Assembly (NCBI GenBank): GCA_947172415.1
Contig: OX359192.1
Coordinates: forward strand, 7,486,901-7,550,900
Length of the DNA stretch: 64,000 bases
Direction of reading: 5' to 3'
Source: Chondrosia reniformis
Taxonomy: Eukaryota; Porifera; Demospongiae; Chondrillida; Chondrillidae
Shown: piece by piece, positions 21,349 to 39,066 of the stretch
How positions within the stretch are numbered: the first letter of the stretch is position 1
How the letters are laid out: every line of letters begins with the position of its first letter
Translations under genes and position numbers: made by a program
The notes under the pieces: model-generated
Databases searched by the model: none
What the model saw: the letters and a program-made list of their open reading frames with translations, nothing else
Told to the model about the DNA's origin: nothing

Positions 21349-23467
21349 TCAAGGACCTAATTCAAATTTTCTGAATTTTTCTTCATCATAAAACTCTGCC
21401 TTCACAACTCTACCTCCAAAATATCTTCCATTTAAATCAATTACAGCTATACAGGTTGTACATAGAGCACAGGCAATCACATGTTCAAGTTACAGAGAAT
21501 AGAAAATTTTACCTTTTATGGCCGATTCCATTTTGACAAATTCAATAAATATTCTGACAGCCTCCTCATCAGGTACACCATGTGGAATCTAACCAGAGGC
21601 AATAAATAATAACTCAATCAAATTATTGGAAATGTGCCACTGACCTCGTAAATGAGGCACTTCTGTGTTGGTCCATAGCGAGAGCATTCCTCCTGCACCT
21701 CTGGTTGGAGGTCTTCGTCAACTTCTCCAGGACCAACCATATTCTACCAGAGAAATAAGAGCCCATCAGAGAGAGGTAACAGCCTAGAGCCTCCTCACCT
21801 ACTTTTAATAATACCACTTTGGTTGGATTGTCAAGTGTTGTAGTTATATTGCCCTTAGGCTGCTGGTCCTGACCAGAGGGGGCACCCCCTGGGGGAGGCA
21901 TTGTTGTTTCAGGTTGGGGTATCGAATCTTGAAAAAAACAACTTGATTGATATTGATGGGGAGGAAGATGAAATCGGTCTTACCTTTTCCAGAAGCATTG
22001 ATAATTTTACCTCCTCTTAAACTGGTCTTTTCAACTGCCAGAGCAGTTGTCATTCCTTGTTCAGATTTCCCCAGACCTACAGAAAGGAAGAATGGTGTGC
22101 ATGCTCATCTCATTTCCTTTGGTGACAACAGTCTGCTACCCCCAAAGAGACATGTGTCCCACCAAGTGACATACCCTGCCCCGCCTTCCAACCATATTTG
22201 GCCATGATGCTGGACGCAACCTGGGAACCACTACACAGACAGGTAGCGACTCTGATACAAGAAATAGAGAGAATATGCAACTCAGGGATGGTTGGACTAA
22301 CAATTTGGGTGGCTGTGGAACAGCAAACTTTCCATCTCCTTTGAAGTAACAGAAACAGGTAATATCAACTAAAGTAGGTCAGATAGTGACTGCTTACCTT
22401 GATCTTTACTGGCTTGATTGTCTGACTCAACCAGAGAGGGAGGAGGTGCAAACTTGGCAGCTGACTCTATAGACATTGAACAAGAATTAATTTTGCACCA
22501 AAGAAGTGTTCATAGCATAGGGGTATATGGCTCCTTATATAGAAGTGCTAACATTAGTGATTGGAATGAAGCAATGATTATTAAATTATGGCCTAACAAC
22601 ATCTATAAATCTGATGTCTTCATATACTGAATGCCATATTAAGTACTAACCTCTTCTCTTTTCCTCCTTTATAGTTTCCTCTTCATCATCAGACTCACTG
22701 TCACTATGACCATAGGCCGTGAGGGTTCTCTTCTCCGCCACTTGTGCTAGAGCTGCTTCTGCTTCTTTCTGTCTTCTCTGTTCACGTTCCTTCCTTCTCT
22801 TCACTCTGTATAGCTCTTCAAAATCATTTGGAATTGCAGGGTCATACTCGTCCTTTAGCCCCACCCCCAAATCATCTTCCATTGGTTCCTCAAGGTTAGG
22901 TACAAGTCTTTGACTCTAAAGAAGAAGGGAGCCACACAAGAGAGTTGGTAGCAAGGGGATGCACAAGAGATGGAGTTGCATACTTGAGTTGGTTGTGTTG
23001 GCTTGGAGCTCTGCAGGACCACATTGGACACTTGGGCTGATCTGGAACGCTACAGGCATGCATAACATGGACACATCCCGGCGTGTACCCCCATATAATC
23101 ACACACTATTTCATGCATGATGCTAAATAACAGATGGGTAGTGATAGAATTGTCTGATTTTGTGACATCGCCTAAAGACAGTCTTGACACGCTTCTCGGC
23201 TCACCTGTGGTGCAGCAGACTTGGCTGCCTTTTTGGCGCGTTGTACGTGTGTAGCCATTAACTTCAAACCTGACCCCCAACCACCTATGTTCACAGGCCT
23301 CACTAATCCACCTGATAGTTTTCACATCGTTCCTAATAGTTATTTTAGGGTAGCTTTAAATGTGACTAACTTGTACTTGATGAACTATCAGTTTCTGTAG
23401 AAACACTCCCTCCTATAACTGAAGAGATGGGCGCAGTTTCTACGCCAAGTCCTTCGTAGAGAGACAT
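21349..23467 (-). CDS. RBM17: Splicing factor 45 (RBM17/SPF45)
   Basis: Twelve exons from 23467-23371 to 21446-21349, including 23284-23205, 23049-22984, 22915-22651, 22466-22398, 22230-22175, 22076-21984, 21927-21803, 21743-21645 and 21588-21513. The product begins MSLYEGLGVET, as in RBM17, and has a central DEYDPAIPNDFEELY block followed by a charged Arg/Glu helix. A G-patch (IMAKYGWKAGQGLGKSEQGM..AL..EKT) follows, then a Pro/Gly linker and a C-terminal U2AF-homology motif. The UHM runs from TKVVLLKNMVGPGEVDEDL to GRYFGGRVVKAEFY. RYF is the ULM-binding Arg-x-Phe, and NMV..GE(V)D..L gives the acidic helix. RBM17 binds ULMs of SF3B1/U2AF65 in 3' splice-site choice. The family layout is complete. 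The short exon near 22303-22341 that bridges the linker to the G-patch is my weakest join. Confidence 0.93.
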
Positions 23468-23658
23468 TTTAATTATTGCACAAGACTTATGAATACTGTT
23501 ACGTAGTTTCTAATATTGATGAAAATGTTCAATGATCTGTAGAACGTCACTATTAATTGTACAAAACTGGGATAATACACTGATACAATACACATACATA
23601 ACAAATGGTCATTGTACATGGTACTGAAATGTTGTTTTACACAAGCATTGAATTACAG

Positions 23659-26600
23659 TCATCTGTAGAGAACACATTGCAAGTCTTTAAAGAGTTCTTT
23701 TCCCATTTCCACTGGTTGACCCAGTTTAATAGCATCTGGATGAACAGTTCTATCTGAAACACTCCATGTCAAGATGTCTGACTGAGGTTGTTGCAACCTG
23801 GCCCTAATATCACTGAAATGAGGTCTGTCACCTGAATTAAAACGCCTGAAGAGAAAAAGATGTGTAATTATAATTGTGTGTATAGCTGGTTGCTGAAGTC
23901 GAGAATACACTTAAATTATAATTACCAGCATAATGTCATGATCATGTACACAGCTCTTGGACAGCCAGGAGGTGGCGGGAGGTAGTACCCCTTTTCTATG
24001 AGAGAAACAGCCTTACATTTGATGAAGAGAAGAAAAGTTCATATAAAAAATATTCCAATTTATACCCAATGCTTGATTGTACCTCATCATTGCTATTTTC
24101 AACAAAGGGATGACTCCCTAGACTCCAAATTTCATATAATACAACTCCAAAGCTCCACACATCACTTGCTGTCGAAAACTTCCCATAATTAAGAGCCTGT
24201 ATCAAATCAAATATTAATCAGATTAATTAATGTATATGTCATTAAATTTACAGCAGCCAACTTTGTTTTTAATATTCTTACTTCTGGTGCAGTCCAGCGA
24301 ACTGGGATCAGACCTCCCTTAGACATGTAACAAGAGTCCTCTTCTAAATCACGAGCCATTCCAAAATCACCAACCTGAAATTAAAACAAGTTCATGGTAT
24401 TACATCATCTAGCTACCTTATAAACTGAAGCAACCTTGCAAATGTAATCTTCTGTGACCAGAATATTTCTTGCAGCAAGATCACGATGTATAAAACATTT
24501 CTTTGATAGATAGTCCATTCCGTCAGATATTTGTCTTGAAAACTTGAGCAGCAAAAGGGGAAGGTCCTTTACTACAGGCTCAGAAGCAACTTGCGGGCTA
24601 CAGAAGTAAAAGGGAAAGATCCAAAAAAGAAATGTACATAACCAACTACTGTACAGCAATGAAAGAAATTTTATTTAAATACATTTATTACATGTATATA
24701 GCTCAATTACTAATGACACTTAGAGTGTTTAAGGAAGACTAAAAACACAGAAATCTTACATTATGTACTGATGTGTACAAATAAGTACAATTGTGAGCAC
24801 ACATATATGGCTTATTTACCTTTCCATTGGCCTTAAACTCATCAGTACATTTTTTAGGTCCCCTTTTGAAGTCAATTCCAAGACAATCATTTTCTAATCA
24901 AGGTAGGTGATAAGTGTGTCTCAATAGCAATGTTTACTGATTTAACTGGGTGTGACGAGTGCAGATTTCTGCCCCTGTCCTGGCTAATAGAAGCCTAACT
25001 TTAGTGTGAGTTAAACCTGTCTGTAACACAGGGTCCACATGCCTTACATAACTTTAAATTTACTTTTTAGCTGTTATCAGCAAATAAAGAATTTCAACAA
25101 AAACAAAAAGCATATGCATGGCCTCAAGTTCCTCTGATCCCAATCATCTCACAGAGAAAGGATGCTGATACATGAGGATCATGTGTCATGTACTCACAGG
25201 CTCTCCTTCCTTGACGACACCAAAAAGTTTTACTATATTTGGATGCCTGAACTGTCCTATAATGACTGCCTCTTGGAGGAATTTGATGCGATCTTTAGGA
25301 AGACAGGTAACATGCAGTGTCTTAATAGCAACCACTTTTGGTCCTCCCGTGACTGAACTCCATTCTCCTTCCCAAACAGTTCCAAACTCTCCCTTTCCTA
25401 GTTCTCTTGTCAATCTGAAATTGAAATGGAACATCTTGTAGAATATATATATACAGATCTTGGATTTTGGGTTCATGTATACAGATATGTATACACACTT
25501 TATGGCTTCTCTCTGTATATTATCATAGTGTCTCTTTGCCAGTTGAGAATATAGATCCTTTTCATTGGACGGTGGTTGTACATAAATATCATCATAATCA
25601 TCAGTAATTGTACCCCTTTTAGAGGGCAGGGGTGGATGACCAATCACACGAGTGCTTGGAGATGGTATATTGCTGAAGTCGTGTGGATATCCACTGTTAT
25701 AGAGTATTAACTCAACAGGGGATGCAACTTCCTTAGGAATCTCCTCTGAATGTTCCAGATCACTCTATATAAGGTAGTGCCACTCCACTTATATTTTGTT
25801 TTATAATACGTATACTAACCTCATCATTACAGAAAGGTGTGAGTATATATGAAGCACTTAACCTGTTTTACATTACAATTAGTACCTTTACTATCTAAAT
25901 ACACTTTATTTCATTAGGCTTCTTCTATTAAGCATGCTAACTAATTACTAGACTGGGTGATGTTAACTATTCCTAACAGCTGCTATTAGCTGTGTTGGTA
26001 TAGTAACTGTTACAACATGGTGAAATCCTATAGGCTGTTTCTTAAGCTTCTAACCTGGTATTCCACTTTTGAATAATTTGGGTTAACCTTACAGTTGCCA
26101 TTTGTCAGGGAATCAATGGAACACCAAATGTTATTCAGCGGCTTCAATTCCACTCTCTCAACTTGCTCCTCTTCATCCTTCAATATTTTCCTTTCGTTCT
26201 GACTCTTTTTTCCAGTGGGTTGCTCGTCACTTTCGTTGTTCTGGTACTTGCAGCGCAGCGCACAGACGCATATGGTGACACCAATTGCAATTGCGAGTAA
26301 GCATAACAGCAAAACCATCACCCAAGCCACTATTGCTATAATGATTAACTGTATTTTCGACGCGGGAGCAGCGTCAGTTAAGCCTTCCTCTTTAGCTACG
26401 ACAGTTTCTAGACAATTGAATGTACATGTAGGGTATATATAGGGTTTATATAGGTTATTATACCTTCACAATTTATTAAAATTTATTGTGTATATCTCTC
26501 ACCAGTTTATATTTTGGGCACTTATATAGGTTACATTGATAGTACTCGTGTAGAGTTACAATTAGCTCGTAGTACTCCGCGATCGACCCACAATGCACGC

Positions 26601-26710
26601 TCCATAGTATATAGTTTTTACACAATAAAAGACTTACTGTTATCCTGGCTTTCCACTGTTAACCATAGCACCTGCAACACATATAGAAAAACTGTTCTCC
26701 GCAAGATCAT
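23659..26710 (-). CDS. Receptor tyrosine kinase 1, near-absent ectodomain
   Basis: About 11 exons (26710-26638, 26407-26055, 25856-25820, 25764-25499, 25414-25198, 24893-24820, 24597-24435, 24374-24282, 24196-24083, 24011-23926, 23845-23659). Exon 1 encodes a signal peptide ([17 protein letters not shown]). Exon 2 follows in phase, with only about 20 extracellular residues before a TM helix ([18 protein letters not shown]..), then a charged juxtamembrane region. The kinase has [21 protein letters not shown] (receptor-type loop), DFGMARDL with an activation-loop Tyr (SCYMSK), WTAPE, SDVWSFG and [11 protein letters not shown]. The C-tail carries HPDAIKLGQ. All catalytic residues are present, so it should be active. 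One junction (26055 to 25856) is out of phase as I draw it and may include a missed small exon. The ligand is unknown. Confidence 0.85.
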
Positions 26711-27122
26711 TCTGTAAATCTCGACTCTGAAGCCTGTTCGATAGAGTACAGTTAGATATAGCTGCTATATATAAAAATGTCAGTAATGCTGTCGACATAT
26801 ATATATAGCTTCCTATTCATCTGGCACGTTAATATAAGTGATCAGCATATGGTCTGCTTGGTATTGGCCCGACTCTTTTGTACCTCTGTACACCACAGGT
26901 GGCGCTACTACACAATTGACCAAGGTACTAAAGGGCGACGTCACGCTAAACGCAGGAAACGACAGAGTATTGCAAGTACGTCTGCCATAATGAAATAATA
27001 TGGAATTAATAGGAAATACACAATTTCAAAGTGCCCACAAATAATTTGTTTAAAATTTCACAAACAACTCTGTACTTAGTCTTAAATGCTACATGCATGC
27101 ATGCATAAAAGGGCAACTGTTG
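26711..27122. other. Intergenic between the two kinase genes
   Basis: This holds the presumed promoter of kinase 1 and the 3' flank of kinase 2. There is no recognisable gene. A short plus-strand frame at 26777-26998 has no family resemblance. Confidence 0.4.
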
Positions 27123-32442
<5,320 letters not shown>

Positions 32443-32829
32443 CCTAGAGACCTGCTCTCTCTAGTATGTGAACTGCCAAAATGAAGCTTTGATGGAATCC
32501 CAAGTATTCAATGAGCTGTAGCTAATTATTACTGCTATATGCTAAATATTACTGATACTCACATATATAGTGTTTTCAGGAAGTACTTCTAGCTATGGAT
32601 GATGTCATCATTGTTATATATACACTTATTAAAACAACCAGCCACCAAATAATCTGTGACATCCTTTGAGACAATTAAGAAAGACATAATATGGCCCAGT
32701 GGAGAAAAGAAAAAGAAATTGATATGAACTGTATCCTCACTAAACTCTATATATAGGTTTCCTAAGTGGTAGAAAGCTGTCCATTCCATATTGATATCCA
32801 CGTCAAGGAAAGTGGTGTTTTAGATTATT
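32443..32829. other. Intergenic, upstream of kinase 2
   Basis: Probable promoter side of kinase 2. A minus-strand frame at 32589-32801 shows no convincing domain. It is the only open stretch in the right place for a MAD1 C-terminal exon, but it does not resemble one. Confidence 0.3.
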
Positions 32830-33186
32830 CATGTCACCAAGTATTCATGTATTGTGTCACCAAGTATTCATGCACTGTGTCACCAAGTATTCATGCACTG
32901 TGTCACCAAGTATTCATGTATTGTGTCACCAAGTATTCATGTATTGTGTCACCAAGTATTCATGTATTGTGTCACCAAGTATTCATGTATTGTGTCACCA
33001 AGTATTCATGTATTGTGTCACCAAGTATTCATGTATTGTGTCACCAAGTATTCATGTGTAGTGTCACCAAGTATTCATGCACTGTCACCAAGTATTCATG
33101 TGTAGTGTCACCAAGTATTCATGTATTGTGTCACCAAGTATTCATGTGTAGTGTCACCAAGTATTCATGTGTAGTGTCACCAAGTA
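32830..33186. repeat. 23-bp minisatellite, about 15 copies
   Basis: Tandem units tcaccaagtattcatgtatt + gtg vary at two to three positions (tgtatt / tgcact / tgtgta) and show one shortened copy. The three overlapping frames that read through it exist because 23-bp periodicity cycles all frames without stops. It lies between MAD1 and kinase 2. Confidence 0.96.
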
Positions 33187-33705
33187 AGCAGGAGAGTACA
33201 TACAGTATATGTACTTGCTTCTTCCAGCCAATTCTTAAATTATTACTAAAGGTACACACTTGTGAATTCACTACAGCTAAGGAAATTAACTATTCATACC
33301 AATACACAGCCTTTGATACTTATTAAATATAAATTAGAGGTTTGATATCATTAATTGCATTAAAGATTAGTGTAAACACCAACAGCATGATATCAGAACC
33401 AATATCAAATTGGTAACCATGGCAACAACTTTTTGCTGACCACAAAGACTTTAATTGGCACTTGAAGAGAAGTTAGGTATTTGTAAAGTATTTATAATTG
33501 GTCGGGTATACATATAATATACAGTATATTGCAAATACTGTATGTAATGAGGTGGGAGCTGATATGAAAGTGTCCATTTGACACATTGCCTGGTTCAATT
33601 AGAGAGCAGTAGCCATGAAGTATCTCAACTAGAGCTTGTTGACTACAGGAATGGAGAGGACATAGCTAAGTTTTCTCTGAAAGCTACATATCACAGGATA
33701 CTCAC

Positions 33706-36700
33706 TTGACCCTTTTCTGCTGTCAAATGATTAAGAGATGTAATTGTAACTTCTAATTCCTTCTACATTAAGTTGTAAAAGAAAAAATGTTACTTGTTTA
33801 ATTAGCATAATGAATGGTGAAATGCTTATATATACAACGACATACAGTCACTTTCTAATATCCATACTATTTGTCATGAGTGGTATCATCCCTACCCTTT
33901 CTTACATTTGGAAATATTTATATACAGTGATGAATATACAAATAGCCACCTTCAGTAGTATATTCATCTTCATTCAAAGAAACAAAATTATTCATCTAAC
34001 TGTAGAGCAGCTCATATTATCAGTTCATAAAGTCAGTAATGGAGTCATTAGTATATCAACTGACAATAAGCAATTACTACAGGATAATCTATAAAATAGT
34101 CTGGACTAGGTCTAGGTGTACATAACTATTAAGTGCCTGCTTACATAAGCTGTAATTAAAACTATCAAGCAGTGTAGTTGCAATTATATCAATCAGACTA
34201 CTAGGAGATTATTGACATCAAACTTAAGATAAACTACGTATATGGCAAGCAAAACAAACTTCTAGTTCCTTAATCCGTTTGTGAGCTCTTTCAAGGCTTG
34301 CTTGAGTCTAACAGCGATAAGAAACAAAACTAAGAATATTTCATTATTGTATATACATCTTCATTACCTCCTCCAGGAGATTCTTCAGGTGTTGATCTAA
34401 TCCTGCATCCAACTTGTACGAGTTTAGCACATTAGCATTGCCATCTCTCTCCTAACAGAATTGGAACATTAAAATCAGAATGGGGATCCTATTGCGTCAT
34501 AAGCTGCCCATCACAATATACATAAGATGAATAGGAGGAGCACATTGCACAATACCTGTGTAAAGCTATGACAGATATTTAGAAAGAAAATTAATATATG
34601 TACATATATACATCATATATAGAGATATTTCCCAGTGATTGTATAGCATACATACATACTTTGGTTACAAAAGCTAATTTTCTCTCAAGTCGCTTGATAT
34701 GACCATCCTTCATCTTAATGTCGGTTTGAAACTTAGCAATTTGGTCATTTAAAGTAGTTATGTCTGCTTTAAGATCTTGCAGTTTACAATCCTTAACTTT
34801 CAGCCTAAAATTAAAATGGCTTCCTTCATAACATGAAGTGTTTATATTATCTTTAAAGTACAAAGAACTCACTGCGAGTCCTTCTCTCCTAAATTGTCTT
34901 TGAGCAAGAGCTCATTTTGCTGAAGGAGTAACAACTGATGAGCCATTGTTAGTGGTGATGAAGGCAATGTTGAATCACTAGACTCCTCCCACTTTGACAG
35001 ACGAGACTTTAAACTCTAAAATAACAGAAAATCAACAAATCATTAGTGTACCCAATATTGCTATAAACCTGCCAAGTAGGCCATGAGAAGGTGAACACAC
35101 AAACATATTATTTATATATACGTAACACTTACCTCATTCTCTATCTCTAGCTTTGCCACTTCTTCTCTCAAGGAATCTGCTTTCTTCAACTTCTCCTCCA
35201 AAGTGGCCACCTGGTACTCCAAAATGTCTTTCTTCTTACAAGACTCACTAAACACAGGAGACACACAGAGAGAGAGAGAGAGAGATAGAGCAGAGAGAAA
35301 GAAAGAGAGAGAGAGAGAGAGAGGGGAATTAACGAGTATTGCTCTTATGTACTCTATATATTTTGTTACAGTTTAAAGTTACCAAACAGTGTGGACAATT
35401 TTATGGTTTGGTTGCTCACATAATGAACTAACTATTAACCTTGTTAATTCTCTGACCGCCTGTGGCAGCATTCATAACACAATCATGGTAACACTATTAG
35501 GAGTGACACAGTTACTAGATACTAGATAGGGGAATGGACAAGGAATTGTTTGGAGGAGCAGTGTAAAGCCACCGTTTGCACATTGTACACACCAGGAAGG
35601 CAATGACTATATGTACGTATATCCAACTAACACAGTATAGCAACCACACATTTAGGCTCCAAATTAAAACCCATGCTTTGTAATACTTGATTTATTTGCT
35701 AATGCAACCACCTGCTATTCTAAGCTATATACATTCATAATCTTTAGTACAAAATCATTTTAAAATATTTTTCATATACACAACCAATCAATTCAAAATT
35801 TATCAATTCCTTTGTATAGAATGTCACTTTTCTCATATTTAGTCTACTATTAGTATCCATAAACACAAATTAAATAATTGATTCAATACATCAAATTAAT
35901 TTGACTACATTTTTTATCTATGCTTTCTATTTGCAAGTTTACCACAATATCAGGCCAAGCCAGCCCACTGCACGGCCATAATATTGGTGTATATTCTTAT
36001 AACTACATACAAACATATTCCCCTTATAAATTCTTATAAACCAACTACCCTATAAAAATGGAATTAGAGAGGTAGTCGCTACAGTCAGACAGTATTTTTG
36101 TGTTACAAGTATAGACTGACCACTTAAATTACAAATTCAGTATCGTGGATTAAAAGAAGTTTAAATTAGATTTACCAATTTGGAGGTAGTCATTGTCAAT
36201 GAACGCGGCTTATCAAACAGTGGAGTAATAGTGAGTGGAGTAATTCAATCCATTGAGATACACTATTACATTACTCAGCTCAACTCTGCAAGGTGGGTGG
36301 GGGGCACATGTACTCTGCAGGAGAGAGCACTGGTGGATAATTATGGAAATATATTTGATTATCCCAGTCTGGCCAAGAGCATATCAGATGCTGGGAAGAG
36401 ATACCAGCTTATACAAACATTAAAATTAAATTTGATTGTTAGACTAGTGAAGTTACCAGATGCTGACCTTCCTAGGAGCCAAAGTTGTTATACGATTATA
36501 ATCTCATGCCTGGATAAGCTTTGATGTGGTTCACTGAACCATTCAATAAGAAAAAGACTACTTATATGTATAGCATCTTTTAGATTTGAAACTTGACCTT
36601 AAAGTGGTTAGTCTGTTTCCACTGAACTTCAAATGGTTATGTAGTCTTCAGGTTAACATGAAACTTACTGCAGCACCCTATTTTCATCCAACAGTCTCTT

Positions 36701-38623
36701 GTTTTGAAATATTGGGTCTCTTTGCACTCCCAGCTGCTGTTTCAGTGTACTGAGCAGGAGGATCTCACCCTCCAGCGAGGTTACTTTATGTTGCAACACC
36801 TAGGACACACAAGCAAGGAGCATGACACACAGCTGAAATTAACAATGAACAGTTCTAAAAGCACTGTCTGACTGACTGAGGAGTTGAAGCAATCTCATTT
36901 TCTTATTTTGTTATGGGAGACTAGTATACCCACTGGACTAGTATACTCATAGGACAGTCCTGGACTAGTATACCCATAGGACAGTCCTGGACTAGTATAC
37001 CCATAGGACAGTCCTGGACTAGTATACTCATAGGACAGTCCTGGACTAGTATACCCATAGGACAGTCCTGGACTAGTATACCCATAGGACAGTCCTGGAC
37101 TAGTATACTCATAGGACAGTCCTGGACTAGTATACCCATAGGACAGTCCTGGACTAGTATACTCATAGGACAGTCCTGGACTAGTATACCCATAGGACAG
37201 TCCTGGACTAGTATACCCATAGGACAGTCCTGGACTAGTATACCCATAGGACAGTCCTGGACTAGTATACCCATAGGACAGTCCTGGACTAGTATACCCA
37301 TAGGACAGTCCTGGACTAGTATACTCATAGGACAGTCCTGGACTAGTATACCCATAGGACAGTCCTGGACTAGTATACCCATAGGACAGTCCTGGACTAG
37401 TATACCCATAGGACAGTCCTGGACTAGTATACCCATAGGACAGTCCTGGACTAGTATACCCATAGGACAGTCCTGGACTAGTATACCCATAGGACAGTCC
37501 TGGACTAGTATACCCATAGGACAGTCCTGGACTAGTATACTCATAGGACAGTCCTGGACTAGTATACCAATGTAATGTTGTCAACTCAGCAACATACGTA
37601 CATCAGAATGACATGCATGCCTGTTCACACCAGATCAGCATACCACAGCACATCCTCTTTAGAGTAAACCATTGCTAGAATTCTTTCTCAAGAGGATATC
37701 AAATAATTCACAGCTTCTCTTTTAACAACAATACGGACTAGCAAGGGTGTGCCATATATAGGATGGCCGGCCCATGTACACTTACTACAATCTCTCGTCT
37801 TAGCTGATTTTGATCCATCTGTTCCTCGTTGAGTCTTTTATTTTCATCTTTCAAGTGTGATATCTGTAACTCATAAGATGAACACAGGCTTCTTAAACCT
37901 TCCACTTCAATTGTGTATTTTTCCTTTAAAGAATCATATCTAAGTGAGAGAAACAATTTAATTAATGTTTTACAAAATATCTCTCTTTGTACTAACTGCT
38001 TGTCCAAATAGTCCTTCTCTGAAAAGGTCTCTGTTGATTCCTGTTCTTTCTGCATGGAGAAATAAATTCAGTAAAAACATTAATTTGAAACTAAATTGAT
38101 TCCTTCTATTAGATACTCACTCATTTAATCATAAGAGCAAAATTAACTGCTAGAAAATATTTAATTAACTATTTCAAAAACAAACCCTCCACAGACAGTA
38201 GTTTACTCAGCTCTGACCAGCACGGTCTGACAGGTCTTATGAACCTTTGAAACAACCTACTTGTGATAATTTAGCCTTCAGATCTCTTATCTCTGCCTCG
38301 CTCCTTTTGGTATGGTCTTCCAAAGCAGATGTCGTCTCCTTCAGCCGCTGTTTAGCCTCTCTTGCATCTTGCTTCGCCTCACTTAACTCGCTTGCAATGT
38401 CCTTCCTCTCCTGTTCCATCTTGTGCAGCCTAGTCAACGTGAGGGCACTGGACGCATTTTGGTCTTGGTCCTCGAGGCGCTTTATTTTTGCTTCTCTTTT
38501 TATAAAGGATAGCTCAGTTTCTATCTTACTGGCATATGTCTTGGTAGAGATAAGGTCAACTTCTAGATCTCGCTGTCTCTTACGATCTGCAAATATTGGA
38601 TCATTGAGTGCATGCGACGCCAT
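33706..38623 (-). CDS. MAD1L1: MAD1-like spindle checkpoint coiled coil, C-terminus not found
   Basis: Ten exons on the minus strand (38623-38261, 38049-37997, 37939-37786, 36799-36669, 35247-35133, 35015-34873, 34804-34660, 34451-34368, 34307-34260, 33762-33706) join in phase into one long coiled coil. MAD1-specific landmarks are KLEIENE..LKSRLSKWEESS followed by QLLLLQQNELLLKDN, and KLAFVTKERDGNANVLNSYKLD. These align with human MAD1 LENERLLAKLQSWE..ELALKD and LLTKERD..ILGSYDSEL. MAD1 anchors MAD2 at unattached kinetochores and at nuclear pores. I could not find exons for the MAD2-interaction motif or the C-terminal RWD-like fold. The next gene begins only 1.3 kb further on. Either small exons were missed or the gene is truncated, and 33706 is the last supported coding base, not a stop. 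Confidence 0.75.
35268..35322. repeat. (AG)n microsatellite in MAD1 intron
   Basis: An imperfect GA repeat lies just inside the acceptor side of an intron. It has no coding meaning. Confidence 0.9.
36930..37568. repeat. 27-bp minisatellite, about 23 copies, in MAD1 intron
   Basis: Very homogeneous units of ctggactagtatacccata plus ggacagtc. The only frequent variant is C/T at one site (cccata/ctcata), appearing in an irregular order. Each unit holds two nested palindromes, ACTAGT and GTATAC, in the run ACTAGTATAC. Because 27 is divisible by 3, two minus-strand frames stay open for over 200 codons (a 9-residue repeat). No start context, signal or homology supports a protein. Confidence 0.97.
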
Positions 38624-39066
38624 TTTGTAGTAGGTTCAATTAAAGTATGTTCGCTTTTCTCGTATGTAGAATAATAAATATTTATAGAAATGTGCGTTAA
38701 TTCGCACCCTAATTATCTTCCACTTGTCACTTTCAGTAACAGAACAAAACAAAATAGAGGAATCTTAAACTAGCTCTTTGACCTGCATTTAGTACAAGAT
38801 ACCCCAACGGGGAGGTTTCGAAGTACCCATTGAACACTAAATCAATGGAATTCCAGGAATGCAGCATATTCTGGTGAGTATATATGCGTAGTGACTTGGT
38901 CGCCTGATCCATGTAATTTTCTTCAATTATAAAATTATAGATATAAAAGTGAACCTAGTAACCGAATACATGAAGTTGGTTTACAGGAAGTAAAGGACAA
39001 ATAAAAGAGCAGTTGAGAATATCCAATTAAATACGCTGTTCGCTTGTCTGAGAGCTATTGGATAAC
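38624..39066. promoter_or_regulatory. 443-bp divergent intergenic region, MAD1 / USP
   Basis: This is the only sequence between two head-to-head start codons, so it must hold both promoters. No TATA box at a convincing distance and no CACGTG element are seen. No coding features. Confidence 0.45.

Noticed and set aside
32589..32801. Minus-strand frame as the MAD1 C-terminal exon
   Set aside because: Position and acceptor would suit, but residues do not match the conserved RWD-like end.
32766..33326. Repeat protein in three frames
   Set aside because: 23-bp minisatellite with no stop in any frame; no protein evidence.
36180..36524. Plus-strand 114-codon frame
   Set aside because: Lies inside a MAD1 intron on the opposite strand, no domain, no splice or promoter context.
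36895..37584. Long frames encoding a 9-residue repeat protein
   Set aside because: They exist because the 27-bp period is a multiple of three; they lie in a MAD1 intron and have no signal, domain or splice support.
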